Assembly: GCF_964204645.1 (NCBI RefSeq)
Contig: NC_134036.1
Coordinates: forward strand, 5,283,600-5,347,599
Length of the DNA: 64,000 bases
Origin: Tubulanus polymorphus
Taxonomy: Eukaryota > Nemertea > Palaeonemertea > Tubulaniformes > Tubulanidae
Reading direction: 5' to 3'
Position numbers and translations under genes: made by a program. The notes beneath the pieces are model-generated. The model was not told where the DNA came from and ran no database searches. It saw nothing but the letters and a program-made list of their open reading frames with translations. How positions within the stretch are numbered: position 1 is the stretch's first letter; the number at the start of each line of letters is the position of its first letter. Positions 1 to 14,214 of this stretch are shown here, one piece after another.

Positions 1-2172
1 AAATGAGTTTAATTTGAGTTTGAATTAAGGCAATAACTAATTTCAAATATTTTAAGCCTAAACAATGAGTTTAATTGAAGAAAATAACTAATTTCAAAGA
101 TTAAAAGCCCAAACAATGAGTTTGATTGAAGCCAATAACTTATTTCATAAATTCAACAAACATTAAGCATAGACAATGAGTTTAATTGAAGACGATAATT
201 AATCTCAAAGATTCAAAGCCCAAACAATGAGTTTAATTGAAGAAAAAGATTAATTTCAAAGGGTCAAAGCCTAAACAATAAGTTAAATTCAAGACAATAA
301 ATTATTACATAGATTGCAAGCCTAAACAATGGGTTTAATTGAAAACAAAAACTAATTTTATAGATGAATTGAAGACAATTACTAATTTCAAAGATTCCAA
401 GCCTAAACAATAAGCTTAATTGAAGACAATAACTTATTTCATAGATTACAAGCCTAAACAATGGGTTCAATTCAAACATTCTAATCTAAGCCAAAACAAC
501 GAGTTTAATTAAACACAATAACTAATTACAAAGCCTCAAAGCCTAAACAATGAGTTTAATTGAAGAAAATAACTTATTTCATAAATTCAAAGCCAAAACA
601 ATGAAAAGAATAACTTCTTTCAAAGATTCCAAGCCTAAACAAAAAGCCTAATTGAAGGCAATAACTAACTTCATAGATTAATTGATGGCAATAACTAATT
701 TCAAGATTCCAAGCCTAAACAAAGAGCTTAATTGAAGACAATTACTAATTTCAAAGATTCAAACCCATACAATCAGTTTAATTGGAGACAATAAATAATT
801 ACATACATTCATAGCACAAAAATGAGTTTAATTTGAGTTTGAATTAAGGCAATAACTAATTTCATAGATTCAAAGCCTAAACAATGAGTTTAATTGAAGG
901 CAATAACTAATTTCAAACATTTTAAGCCTAAACACTGAGTTTAATTGAAGAAAATTACTAATTTCAAAGATTAAAAGCCCAAACAATGAGTTTGATTGAA
1001 GACAATAACTTATTTCATAAATTCAACAACAAAAGAATGCGTTACATTGAAGACAATAACAAAATTCAAAAGATTCAAAGCCTAAACAATTAGTGTAATT
1101 GAAGACAATAACTAATTTCATAGATTCAAAGCCTAAACAAAGAGTTTAATTGAAGGCAATAACTTATTTCAAACATTTTAAGCATGAACAATGAGTTTAA
1201 TTGAAGACAATTACTAATTTCAAACATTTAAGCCTAAACAATGAGTTTAAATTGAAAACAATAACTAATTCAAAAGATTCAAAGCCTAAACAATTAGTGA
1301 AATTGGAGAAAACAACTAATTTCATAGATTCCAAGCCTCAGCAATGAGTTTAATTGAAGACAATAACTAATTTCACACATTTTAAGCATAAACAGTGAGT
1401 TTAATTGAAGACGATAACTAATTTCAAAGATTCAAAGCCCAAACAATGAGTTTAATTGAAGAAAATGATTAATTTCAATGGGTCAAAGCCTAAACAATAA
1501 GTTAAGATAAAGACAATAAATGATTACATAGATTGCAAGCCTAAACAATGGGTTTAATTGAAAACAAAAACTAATTTTATAGATGAATTGAAGGAAAAAA
1601 CTAATTTCAAAGATTCCAAGCCTAAACAATAAGCTTAATTGAAGACAATAACTTATTTCATAGATTGCAAGCCTAAACAATGGGTTCAATTCAAACATTC
1701 TAATTTAAGCCAAAACAACGAGTTAATTAAATACAATACCTAATTTCAAAGTCTCAAAGCCTAAACAATGAGTTTAATTGAAGAAAATAACTTATTTTAT
1801 AAATTCAAAGCCAAAACAATGAAGACAATAACTCATTTCAAAGATTCCAAGCCTAAACAAAAAGCTTAATTGAAGGCAATAAGTAACTTCATAGATTAAT
1901 TGATGGCAATAACTACTTTCAAAGATTCCAAGCCTAAACAAAGAGCTTAATTGAAGACAATTACTAATTTCAAAGATTCAAAGCCCGAACAATGAGTTTA
2001 ATTTGAGACAATAACTAATTATATAGATTCATCGCACGAAAATGAGTTTAATTTGAGTTTGAATTAAGGCAATAACTAATTTCAAATATTTTAAGCCTAA
2101 ACAATGAGTTTAATTGAAGAAAATAACTAATTTCAAAGATTAAAAGCCCAAACAATGAGTTTGATTGAAGCC
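1..2172. repeat. AT-rich satellite array, ~51-bp monomer
   Basis: Head-to-tail copies of a monomer of about 50-52 bp built around the words caataactaatttcaaag, gcctaaacaatgag and tttaattgaag. Monomers differ, but larger blocks recur: positions 1-2160 reappear almost letter for letter at about 6761-8920, so the array has a higher-order repeat. Because 51 is a multiple of three, the minus strand shows short open frames with a 17-residue period. These are by-products of the repeat, not genes. The array meets non-satellite sequence abruptly at about 2172. Confidence 0.95.
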
Positions 2173-4079
2173 AAAATTTTCTTTCTCCCATTCCTTCGAA
2201 ACTTAGTAGAAAGATGTATTCCGGCGTGTAGAATCCGGATCTGCAATGAGATTTTAAATCGGAGTTCATCTTCATTGCCAAATTAGGGTTTAATTGGCCA
2301 AAATATGCACCCCAAAAATGGGGTAGAAAGTCAATTTTTTTTTTTCACTCTATTTGAATAAAATTTGGTACAGATATGTTTTTTGGGGTGCTGATCACGA
2401 ATATCAAGTTAGTTTCTGGATCAAAAGCCCCTAAAATGAAATATTCAGGATTTCATGTTTTGACCCCTAATTTTTGTCACTAATTTTGATGAAATACGAT
2501 TTTTTATTTAACCCGTAAATGGCATTGAACAAACGTACAATGGAGAAGAAGAGTTAATTTGCATAAACAATGGAGGCCGAGAGAGAGGAAGAGGAAAAGC
2601 GAGGGAGAGAGACAAGAGAGAGACAAGAGCGGGTGAGTGAGAACCATCATCTTATTTCTCGACAAAACAATGTTCTATAATTCAGAGTCGCATTCTATTT
2701 TTGAAATGATTAATTTTTGAATAGCCCGGAACCACGACACAATGAAATACTAACGACCAGAAACGCTTATGCGTCAAATTAATAGGTCGAATAGGTGATC
2801 GACCAAAACTGGTATCTGGCTACAGGTAATCAAATACAGTATTATCAAATAAGCTATGATGAAGTTTCAATGTTAACACACTCAATACAATAAGGAGAAG
2901 AATATATTCACCTGGCTGTTTGACTAAATCCGAATTAGGTGCCGAAAATCTTCCAATGTTGTTGTAAATCCATCAATGCTTTCAGGTTTTAGTTCATAGT
3001 CCAAACACATTTTAAATTTAATCTGTTGACAGCATCGCGAAACTATTTAAGTCGATGGTATGGCGAATCCTCGGGAGACAGTTTTTAACGCTATGATGCA
3101 TTCCTTAGTTCACTGAGTGCTCCGTGAATGTTATGTCATGATAGGTCGTTCAGCGTGAAACTGCTGGTAAATTCGCGCTTAGAATTCGCCGTTTCAAAGT
3201 TCCGTGTAGAGGCAAAATCGATGAAATATCCAAGATGTCGAAGATGATCAGGATCGAGTCCACCATGGATTATGAAATTTAAAACAAAGGGAAACAAAAT
3301 TACAATTGCATTTACACACATCTAAACGGTGCCAGTGACAATCAAACTTTGCAGTAGGCAGGGCACAGTTTAACAGTTGTGGCTCAAGTCAAATATGTTT
3401 TGGAATTTGGAAAGTTGGTAGATTGGTTTTTTCCGGAGTGTTTACTGTGCTTACCTATTACATCCTTTTAAACACTTTGCTGAAATCAAAGTAATTTTCA
3501 GCACCTTCAGAAGCATTTCCATTTTGAAGGAGTTTTTAAGGTAGGACAATGTCAAATCAACGAACCGAAACTAAAACGAACTTGGATAGAACTCTTTCGA
3601 GATCAATAAATACAACAGTTTAGATCGACGAGTTGATATCGACGCCATTGGGTTCGAGTCCCGATTATTCCAGCGGTTCAGAGGTTATATGGTGTAATGT
3701 AAATTTCGACAAATAATGCAACTAGGATTTCGGCAAATAATGCAACTAGACCTTAGATTTCCTTTTCACTAAGCCGAAATATTGAAAAGCAATGGAATAC
3801 AGCAGTTAGATTGACGAGTAGGCGCCATAACGACATGATGCATGATACAAGATAATTTGGGTTCGAGTCCCAATTATTCCAGCAGCAAAGTTGTTTTAAT
3901 GTGAAATTGAAATTTCGGCTAATATAAGACCAGAGCTTCGATTACTTACTGAAAACCACGGAATATTTTATACAGTCGTTTCGATATTTCGCCTGTTTTT
4001 TTCTACCCCCATAAAATCCTTATGAACAAATTTTGAATAGCGGCACATTATTAGGATTATCGTATTCTAACTAATTACA
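2173..4079. repeat. Left outer arm of the palindrome
   Basis: Non-satellite sequence whose reverse complement is at 15500-17355. It contains a purine-rich patch (about 2577-2635) and short open frames such as 3136-3321 on the minus strand. That frame survives in the other arm with about equal numbers of silent and replacement changes, which argues against coding function. It is bounded on both sides by the 51-bp satellite. Confidence 0.85.
3590..3960 (+). repeat. Two diverged direct copies of a tRNA T-arm-like module
   Basis: Two copies about 210 bp apart share the order 'acagcagtt-aga-cgacgag', a box-B-like word gggttcgagtccc and then 'attattccagc'. The words lie at about 3651-3664 and 3860-3873. 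The mirror copies are in the right arm near 15710 and 15925. The word fits the pol III internal B box of tRNA-derived SINEs, but no convincing full cloverleaf was drawn, so these are probably tRNA-related repeat relics. Confidence 0.5.
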
Positions 4080-7000
4080 TAGATTCAAATCAAAAATAAG
4101 TCAAATTTAACACAAGAACTAATTTTAAATTATGAATAATAAATAATTAATTTGAGTTTAAATTAATACTAATTTCAAAGGTTCAAAGCACAGACAATGA
4201 GTTTAATTGAAGACAATGATTAATTTCAAAGGGTCAAAGCCTAAACACTAAGTTAAATGAAAGAAAATGAATTATTACATAGATTGCAAGCCTATACAAT
4301 GGGTTTAATTGAAAACAAAAACTAATTTTATAGATGAATTGAAGGAAAAAACTAATTTCAAAGATTCCAAGCCTAAACAATAAGCTTAATTGAAGACAAT
4401 AACTTATTTCATAGATTGCAAGCCTAAACAATGGGTTCAATTCAAACATTCTAATTTAAGCCAAAACAACGAGTTTAGTTAAACACAATAACTAATTTCA
4501 AAGCCTCAAAGCCTAAACAATGAGTTTCATAGAAGAAAATAACTTATTTTATAAATTAAAAGCCAAAACAATGAGGACAATAACTCCTTTCAAAGATTCC
4601 AAGCCTAAACAAAAAGCTTAATTGAAGGCAATAACTAACTTCATAGATTAATTGATGGCAATCACTAATTTCAAAGATTCCAAGCCTAAACAAAGAGCTT
4701 AATTGAAGAAAATTACTAATTTCATAGATTCAAAGCCTAAACAATGAGTTTAATTGAAGGCAATAACTAATTTCAAACATTTTAAGCCTAAAAAATGAGT
4801 TTAATTGAATAAAATAACTAATTCATAAGATTCAAAGCTTAAACAATTAGTGAAGTTGAAGAAAACAACTAATTTCATAGATTCCAAGCCTAAACAATGA
4901 GTTTAATTGAAGGCAATAACTAATTTCAAACATTTTAAGCCTAAACAATGATTTTAATTGAATAAAATAACTAATTCAAAAGATTCAAAGCTTAAACAAT
5001 TAGTGAAGTTGAAGAAAACAACAAATTTCATAGATTCCAAGCCTAAACAATGAGTTTAATTGAAGACACTAACTGATTTCAAACATTTTAAGCATAGACA
5101 ATGAGTTTAATTGAAGACGATAATTAATTTCAAAGATTCAAAGCCCAAACAATGAGTTTAATTGAAGAAAATGATTAATTTCAAAGGGTCAAAGCCTAAA
5201 CAATAAGTTAAATTCAAGACAATAAATTATTACATAGATTGCAAGCCTAAACAATGGGTTTCATTGAAAACAAAAACTAATTTTATAGATGAATTGAAGA
5301 CAATTACTAATTTCAAAGATTCCAAGCCTAAACAATAAGCTTAATTGAAAACAATAACTTATTTCATAGATTACAAGCCTAAACAATGGGTTCAATTCAA
5401 ACATTCTAATCTAAGCCAAAACAACGAGTTTAATTAAACACAATAACTAATAACAAAGCCTCAAAGCCTAAACAATGAGTTTAATTGAAGAAAATAACTT
5501 ATTTCATGAATTCAAAGCCAAAACAATGAAGACAATAACTTCTTTCAAAGATTCCAAGCCTAAACAAAAAGCTTAATTGAAGGCAATAACTAACTTCATA
5601 GATTAATTGATGGCAATAACTAATTTCAAGATTCCAAGCCTAAACAAAGAGCTTAATTGAAGACAATTACTAATTTCAAAGATTCAAACCCATACAATCA
5701 GTTTAATTGGAGACAATAAATAATTACATACATTCATAGCACAAAAATGAGTTTAATTTGAGTTTGAATTAAGGCAATAACTAATTTCATAGATTCAAAG
5801 CCTAAACAATGAGTTTAATTGAAGGCAATAACTAATTTCAAACATTTTAAGCCTAAACACTGAGTTTAATTGAAGAAAATTACTAATTTCAAAGATTAAA
5901 AGCCCAAACAATGAGTTTGATTGAAGACAATAACTTATTTCATAAATTCAACAACAAAAGAATGCGTTACATTGAAGACAATAACAAAATTCAAAAGATT
6001 CAAAGCCTAAACAATTAGTGAAATTGGAGAAAACAACTAATTTCATAGATTCCAAGCCTCAGCAATGAGTTTAATTGAAGACAATAACTAATTTCACACA
6101 TTTTAAGCATAAACAGTGAGTTTAATTGAAGACGATAACTAATTTCAAAGATTCAAAGCCCAAACAATGAGTTTAATTGAAGAAAATGATTAATTTCAAT
6201 GGGTCAAAGCCTAAACAATAAGTTAAGATAAAGACAATAAATGATTACATAGATTGCAAGCCTAAACAATGGGTTTAATTGAAAACAAAAACTAATTTTA
6301 TAGATGAATTGAAGGAAAAAACTAATTTCAAAGATTCCAAGCCTAAACAATAAGCTTAATTGAAGACAATAACTTATTTCATAGATTGCAAGCCTAAACA
6401 ATGGGTTCAATTCAAACATTCTAATTTAAGCCAAAACAACGAGTTAATTAAATACAATACCTAATTTCAAAGTCTCAAAGCCTAAACAATGAGTTTAATT
6501 GAAGAAAATAACTTATTTTATAAATTCAAAGCCAAAACAATGAAGACAATAACTCATTTCAAAGATTCCAAGCCTAAACAAAAAGCTTAATTGAAGGCAA
6601 TAAGTAACTTCATAGATTAATTGATGGCAATAACTACTTTCAAAGATTCCAAGCCTAAACAAAGAGCTTAATTGAAGACAATTACTAATTTCAAAGATTC
6701 AAAGCCCGAACAATGAGTTTAATTTGAGACAATAACTAATTATATAGATTCATCGCACGAAAATGAGTTTAATTTGAGTTTGAATTAAGGCAATAACTAA
6801 TTTCAAATATTTTAAGCCTAAACAATGAGTTTAATTGAAGAAAATAACTAATTTCAAAGATTAAAAGCCCAAACAATGAGTTTGATTGAAGCCAATAACT
6901 TATTTCATAAATTCAACAAACATTAAGCATAGACAATGAGTTTAATTGAAGACGATAATTAATCTCAAAGATTCAAAGCCCAAACAATGAGTTTAATTGA

Positions 7001-10000
7001 AGAAAAAGATTAATTTCAAAGGGTCAAAGCCTAAACAATAAGTTAAATTCAAGACAATAAATTATTACATAGATTGCAAGCCTAAACAATGGGTTTAATT
7101 GAAAACAAAAACTAATTTTATAGATGAATTGAAGACAATTACTAATTTCAAAGATTCCAAGCCTAAACAATAAGCTTAATTGAAGACAATAACTTATTTC
7201 ATAGATTACAAGCCTAAACAATGGGTTCAATTCAAACATTCTAATCTAAGCCAAAACAACGAGTTTAATTAAACACAATAACTAATTACAAAGCCTCAAA
7301 GCCTAAACAATGAGTTTAATTGAAGAAAATAACTTATTTCATAAATTCAAAGCCAAAACAATGAAAAGAATAACTTCTTTCAAAGATTCCAAGCCTAAAC
7401 AAAAAGCCTAATTGAAGGCAATAACTAACTTCATAGATTAATTGATGGCAATAACTAATTTCAAGATTCCAAGCCTAAACAAAGAGCTTAATTGAAGACA
7501 ATTACTAATTTCAAAGATTCAAACCCATACAATCAGTTTAATTGGAGACAATAAATAATTACATACATTCATAGCACAAAAATGAGTTTAATTTGAGTTT
7601 GAATTAAGGCAATAACTAATTTCATAGATTCAAAGCCTAAACAATGAGTTTAATTGAAGGCAATAACTAATTTCAAACATTTTAAGCCTAAACACTGAGT
7701 TTAATTGAAGAAAATTACTAATTTCAAAGATTAAAAGCCCAAACAATGAGTTTGATTGAAGACAATAACTTATTTCATAAATTCAACAACAAAAGAATGC
7801 GTTACATTGAAGACAATAACAAAATTCAAAAGATTCAAAGCCTAAACAATTAGTGTAATTGAAGACAATAACTAATTTCATAGATTCAAAGCCTAAACAA
7901 AGAGTTTAATTGAAGGCAATAACTTATTTCAAACATTTTAAGCATGAACAATGAGTTTAATTGAAGACAATTACTAATTTCAAACATTTAAGCCTAAACA
8001 ATGAGTTTAAATTGAAAACAATAACTAATTCAAAAGATTCAAAGCCTAAACAATTAGTGAAATTGGAGAAAACAACTAATTTCATAGATTCCAAGCCTCA
8101 GCAATGAGTTTAATTGAAGACAATAACTAATTTCACACATTTTAAGCATAAACAGTGAGTTTAATTGAAGACGATAACTAATTTCAAAGATTCAAAGCCC
8201 AAACAATGAGTTTAATTGAAGAAAATGATTAATTTCAATGGGTCAAAGCCTAAACAATAAGTTAAGATAAAGACAATAAATGATTACATAGATTGCAAGC
8301 CTAAACAATGGGTTTAATTGAAAACAAAAACTAATTTTATAGATGAATTGAAGGAAAAAACTAATTTCAAAGATTCCAAGCCTAAACAATAAGCTTAATT
8401 GAAGACAATAACTTATTTCATAGATTGCAAGCCTAAACAATGGGTTCAATTCAAACATTCTAATTTAAGCCAAAACAACGAGTTAATTAAATACAATACC
8501 TAATTTCAAAGTCTCAAAGCCTAAACAATGAGTTTAATTGAAGAAAATAACTTATTTTATAAATTCAAAGCCAAAACAATGAAGACAATAACTCATTTCA
8601 AAGATTCCAAGCCTAAACAAAAAGCTTAATTGAAGGCAATAAGTAACTTCATAGATTAATTGATGGCAATAACTACTTTCAAAGATTCCAAGCCTAAACA
8701 AAGAGCTTAATTGAAGACAATTACTAATTTCAAAGATTCAAAGCCCGAACAATGAGTTTAATTTGAGACAATAACTAATTATATAGATTCATCGCACGAA
8801 AATGAGTTTAATTTGAGTTTGAATTAAGGCAATAACTAATTTCAAATATTTTAAGCCTAAACAATGAGTTTAATTGAAGAAAATAACTAATTTCAAAGAT
8901 TAAAAGCCCAAACAATGAGTTTGATTGAAGCCAATAACGTATTTCATAAATTCAACAAACATTAAGCATAGACAATGAGTTTAATTGAAGACGATAATTA
9001 ATCTCAAAGATTCAAAGCCCAAACAATGAGTTTAATTGAAGAAAAAGATTAATTTCAAAGGGTCAAAGCCTAAACAATAAGTTAAATTCAAGACAATAAA
9101 TTATTACATAGATTGCAAGCCTAAACAATGGGTTTAATTGAAAACAAAAACTAATTTTATAGATGAATTGAAGACAATTACTAATTTCAAAGATTCCAAG
9201 CCTAAACAATAAGCTTAATTGAAGACAATAACTTATTTCATAGATTACAAGCCTAAACAATGGGTTCAATTCAAACATTCTAATCTAAGCCAAAACAACG
9301 AGTTTAATTAAACACAATAACTAATTACAAAGCCTCAAAGCCTAAACAATGAGTTTAATTGAAGAAAATAACTTATTTCATAAATTCAAAGCCAAAACAA
9401 TGAAAAGAATAACTTCTTTCAAAGATTCCAAGCCTAAACAAAAAGCCTAATTGAAGGCAATAACTAACTTCATAGATTAATTGATGGCAATAACTAATTT
9501 CAAGATTCCAAGCCTAAACAAAGAGCTTAATTGAAGACAATTACTAATTTCAAAGATTCAAACCCATACAATGAGTTTAATTGGAGACAATAAATAATTA
9601 CATACATTCATAGCACAAAAATGAGTTTAATTTGAGTTTGAATTAAGGCAATAACTAATTTCATAGATTCAAAGCCTAAACAATGAGTTTAATTGAAGGC
9701 AATAACTAATTTCAACCATTTTAAGCCTAAACAATGAGTTGAATCGAAGACAATAACTGATTCAAAAGATTCAAAGCCTAAACAATTGGTGAAATTGAAG
9801 AAAACAACTAATTTCATAGATTCCAAGCCCCAGCAATGAGTTTAATTGAAGACAATAACTAATTTTAAACATTTTTAGCATAAACAATGAGTTTAATTGA
9901 AGACGATAACTAATTTCAAAGCTTCAAAGCCCAAACAATGAGTTTAATTGAAGAAAATGATTAATTTCAAAGGGTCAAAGCCTAAACAATAAGTTAAAAT

Positions 10001-10885
10001 AAAGACAATAAATTATTAAATAGAATGCAAGCCTAAACAAAGGGTTTAATTGAAAACAAAAACTAATTTTATAGATGAATTGAAGGAAAAAACTAATTTC
10101 AAAGATTCCAAGCCTAAACAATAAGCTTAATTGAAGACAATAACTTATTTCATGGATTGCAAGCCTAAACAATGGATTCAATTCAAACATTCTAATTTAA
10201 GCCAAAACAACGAGTTTAATTTAATACAATAACTAATTTCAAAGCCTCAAAGCCTAAACAATGAGTTTAATTGAAGAAAATAACTTATTTTATAAATTCA
10301 AAGCCAAAACAATGAAGACAATAACTCATTTCAAAGATTCCAAGCCCAAACAAAAAGCTTAATTGATGGCAATAACTAATTTCAAAGATTCCAAGCCTAA
10401 ACAAAGAGCTTAATTGAAGACAATTACTAATTTCAAAGATTCAAAGCCCGAACAATGAGTTTAATTCGAGAGACAATAACTAATTATATAGATTCATAGC
10501 ACAAAAATGAGTTTAATTTGAGTTTGAATTAAGACAATAACTTATTTCAAATATTTTTAGCCTAAACAATGAGTTTAATTGAAGAAAATAACTAATTTCA
10601 AAGATTAAAAGCCCAAACAATGAGTTTGATTGAAGCCAATAACTTATTTCATAAATTCAACAACAAAAGAATGCGTTACATTGAAGACAATAACTAATTT
10701 CAAACATTTTAGCATAAAAAATGAGTTCAATTGAAGACAATAACTAATTTCAAAGATTCAAAGCCAAGAACAATGAGTTTAATTGAAGACGATAACTAAT
10801 TTCAAAGATTCAAAGCCTAAACAACAAGTTCAATTGAATAATTTACTAATTTAATAGATTCAAAGCCCAGACAATGAGTTCTAAT
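4080..10885. repeat. Satellite array inside the left arm, with 2,039-bp higher-order repeat
   Basis: Same 51-bp family as 1-2172. Blocks recur with a 2,039-bp offset: about 6190-7020 matches 8230-9060, and 7024-7239 matches 9063-9278. One copy (about 5190-7020) is shorter by about 204 bp, equal to four monomers. Copies are nearly identical, which points to recent amplification or conversion. The distal part (9700-10885) is more diverged, as is usual at array edges. Confidence 0.92.
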
Positions 10886-11937
10886 GCAACCGAAACAAGA
10901 AAAATAATTCATTACGATGTAATCTAACGATGTAAGTAAGGATTCAGTCTACTTCATGTAAATTCATCATTACTGGACTCATTAACCTAACTGAATGTTT
11001 TCTAAATAACAAAACAAGAAAATTCCAACTTACAGATTTATTTGTGTTTGTTTTTGAGCATATTCTCGGTTTATCTTTTCCTCGTGGAGAGAAGTGACAT
11101 CCAAGCTACTGTAGTCAGCTCACAGGAGTCATCTATTGGGCGAGGTTGGTTTGATTAACATGGATTGGATATCAGGTCATGATGAGGCGAAAAAGAACCG
11201 GTACTAACAAATATTGGTTCAAGAAACTGGAAGCAGCGCAGTGACCCACCTGAAAAAAGTGATAACAACCATTTAACATCACAATCAAATCGACTAAACC
11301 AGAGGCTATCTATATTTCAAGTAGAAATGCTAATCACATACGTAACCTCAAGCCTGACCTAACTTAAATATCACATATAAAAAATGGGGCTTCAATGTTT
11401 ACTCACCAATTCGTGTTTATAACTAAAGCATAGCAAATCTTGATGATGGGCTCAAGCATCGTTAGAATTCCTGTAGAAGCTACTATACTGTCGATGTTTT
11501 AGTTTAGTCAGCGCGTATTGGCAGCAATTAGGTATGTATGAGTTGAATGCTGAATGACACCATCTGAAAATAAAAACCATTAAAACATTAGTTCAACCTA
11601 TTAGCAAGAGATAGTCTTCAGCTAGAAATGGGTTCAATTCGAATCGATGTATTACTGATTATTCCTTTCAATCACCGAGGACAATGTGTTACCGTATAAA
11701 CCGGTCTATTCTTTGACCATTTTCAACGGACAGTGACAATTCGGGTCACAGCCGTACTACAGTTTGATAATATCTATCTGACCTTGAAAGCGTTTTATAC
11801 TTCAAAATTGTACAGTATGGTATAGATATAACAGATGTTTTTACCACTCCCAGTAAAATAGGATATCAATCTCGTCGGCATCTCCTAATTTGAAATTCCT
11901 TTTAGTCGAGTTATGACTTGAACACAAATATCAAAAC
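10886..11937. repeat. Left inner arm of the palindrome
   Basis: Unique sequence whose reverse complement occupies about 13171-14214. Examples are gtgacatccaagctactgta on this side and the mirror tacagtagcttggatgtcac on the other. No open frame of note is seen. The match stops near 11937, at the edge of the central loop. Confidence 0.85.
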
Positions 11938-12084
11938 CGTTTCGATAGAATATCAATTTCATTTTCATTTTGTAAAACACCGAATATGCTCACGTAACGG
12001 TTTGTACCTCAACCATAGGGCTTGTGGGCGAGACAAAAATTGATAATAGATATTTTACACCCACTGAAACAGATGAATTCATTA

Positions 12085-12620
12085 ATTTAACACCTTTCAG
12101 GTTTCCTTAGTATTTCAACAAAACTTAGATCTCTGCAATAAGGCATTTGGTGTTACCCAACAAATATCTATCAACCTTTAAACACCCAATAGGTTTCCCT
12201 AGTAGTTTTTTGAGTGGTATTTCTCCGCATTAGTGACAACGGCTTCCCTGACACTTAAACAAACCTTATACCCTAGCAATAAAACATTGATTTCACCAGA
12301 AAAATCGAAACCCTACAACTGCAGGCTTCCTCAGTAGTTTTGCAAACCTAACTACCCTGCATAGTATTACCCAACACACATTGTAAACTTTTCAACACCC
12401 CTAGTAATTTAACAATACCAAGATACCTGCAATGAGGTATCGGTATTAGCCCCAAAAAATTATTTATCAACTTACAACACCTCATAGCAAACCCTGGTAG
12501 TTTTACAAATCGTGTATCTCTGCAATGAGGCATTCGCGTTTAAGATCAAACTTCCAACACCTTTTAGGCTTCCATAGTAATTTAACAAATCGTGTATTAC
12601 TGCTATAGGGCATTATTGGG
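12085..12620. repeat. Degenerate minisatellite, ~90-115-bp unit
   Basis: About five or six diverged copies of a unit with the words caacacct-ttaggtttcc, tagtagtttt-acaaa and ctctgcaatgaggcatt. Copies start near 12090, 12180, 12325, 12395, 12475 and 12555. It lies in the loop of the large palindrome and is unrelated to the 51-bp satellite. Confidence 0.7.
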
Positions 12621-13092
12621 TCCCACTATTGGTGTTGATCGGATTGGAAGTCTAATCTGGCGAACTCCTTCTTAATGGACGGCCTCTTTCTGCGTCTCTT
12701 AAGCCAACATCTTTTGGAGAGCTGGTGGGACGATTGTCTACTGGAACTGGGACCGAATTTAAAATTTCGAGTCGAACTCAAATGTTATCTGCCGGAACTG
12801 CCGACTCGAGAGGTCCGAGTTTCCGGAAAAATAAACACGTCTCTTACCTGTTTTTACATTAGCTTTACCGAGGACCGGTGAGAGATTCGTCAACACTCGT
12901 CTGTAACCTCGTCTACTTCCGCGAGAACGTTCTCCACAGTCGCGCTATTCGGAACAAATCTTACGTTACCGTGACCTTGAATTGCGAACGACCTTCACAG
13001 TCGCATGATTCGTTTGTATTTACGTTACCGTGACCTCCTTGACTTGCATACCATACGCATGGCCACAAATGCCAGAAAGCTTAGTATAGTCG

Positions 13093-13146
13093 AGGATCGG
13101 TGGCCGAGTGGTTTGCGCTGTTGACCGCTGCACTAATGCAAGTCAT
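13093..13146 (+). other. tRNA-like 5' half (Leu/Ser type)
   Basis: The stretch contains tggccgagtgg, a good pol III A box as in tRNA-Leu and tRNA-Ser, followed by an arm-like segment. A weak B-box-like word (gtgttcaagtc, about 13181) lies further on, inside the right arm. No closed acceptor stem is seen, so this is a truncated tRNA or SINE head, not a working tRNA gene. Confidence 0.4.
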
Positions 13147-13170
13147 TTTTAGACTTTAAATGCGTGATAT

Positions 13171-14214
13171 TTTGATATTTGTGTTCAAGTCATAATTCGA
13201 CTAAATGGAATTTCAAATTAGGAGATGCCGACGATATTGATATCTCATTTTACTGGGAGTGGTAAAAATATCTGTTATATCTATACCATACTGTAGAATT
13301 TTGAAGTATAAAACGCTTTCGAGGTCAGATAGATATTATCAAACTGTAGTACGGCGGTGACCCGCATTGTCACTGTCCGTTGAAAATGGTCAAAGCATAG
13401 ACCGGTTTATACGGTAACACATTGTCCTCGGTGTTTGAAAGGAATAATCAATAATACATCGATTCGAATTGAACCCATTTCTAGTTGAAGACTAACTCTT
13501 GCTAATAGGTTGAACTAATGTTTTAATGGTTTTTATTTTCAGATGGTGTCATTCAGCATTCAACTCATACATACCTAATTGCTGCCAATACGCGCTGACT
13601 AAACTAAAACATCGACAGTATAGTAGCTTCTACAGGAATTCTAACGATGCTTGAGCCCATCATCAAGGTTTGCTATGCTTTAGTTATAAACACAAATTGG
13701 TGAGTAAAAATTGAAGCCCCTTTTTTATATATGTGATTTAAGATAGGTCAGGCTTGAGGTTACGTATGTGATTAGCATTTCTACTTGAAATGTGAATAGC
13801 CTCTGGTTTAGTCGATTTGATTGTGATGTTAAATGGTTGTTATCACTATTTTCAGGTGGGCACCTTTTCAGTTGGGCCACTGCACTGCTGCCAGTTTGTT
13901 GAACCAACATTTGGTAGATTCCAGATCTTTTTCGCCTCATCAGGACCTGATATCCAATCAATGTTAATTAAACCAACCTGGCCCAATAGATGACTCCTGT
14001 GAGCTGACTACAGTAGCTTGGATGTCACTTCTCTCCACGAGGAAAAGATAAACCAAGAATATGCTCAAAACAAACACAAATAAATCTGTAAGTTGGAATT
14101 CCAATTTTGTTGTTATTTAGGAAACATTCAGTTAGGTTAATGAGTCCAGTAAAGGTGAATTTACTTAAAGTAGACTGAATCCTTATTCAGAAAGTTAGAT
14201 TACATCGTAATGAA
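13171..14214. repeat. Right inner arm of the palindrome
   Basis: Reverse complement of 10886-11937 with scattered substitutions and small indels. A 78-codon minus-strand open frame at 13725-13961 is broken in the other arm, so it is not treated as a gene. Confidence 0.85.

Larger units (their letters stand above)
11938..13170. other. Central loop (spacer) of the palindrome
   Basis: Unpaired sequence between the two arms. It holds a degenerate minisatellite (about 12085-12620), two direct copies of about 67 bp containing cttacgttaccgtgacc (about 12935-13045), and a tRNA-like 5' half near the right edge. No recombinase or transposase frame is visible; the longest open frame (12675-12881, 68 codons) has no recognisable motif. 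Confidence 0.6.

Noticed and set aside
264-10190. Eight near-identical ~71-codon minus-strand open frames (MFELNPLFRL...) in the satellite
   Set aside because: The 51-bp monomer is a multiple of three, so an open frame with a 17-residue period appears by itself. The frames differ only as the satellite does, lack promoters and splice sites, and stop at random monomers.
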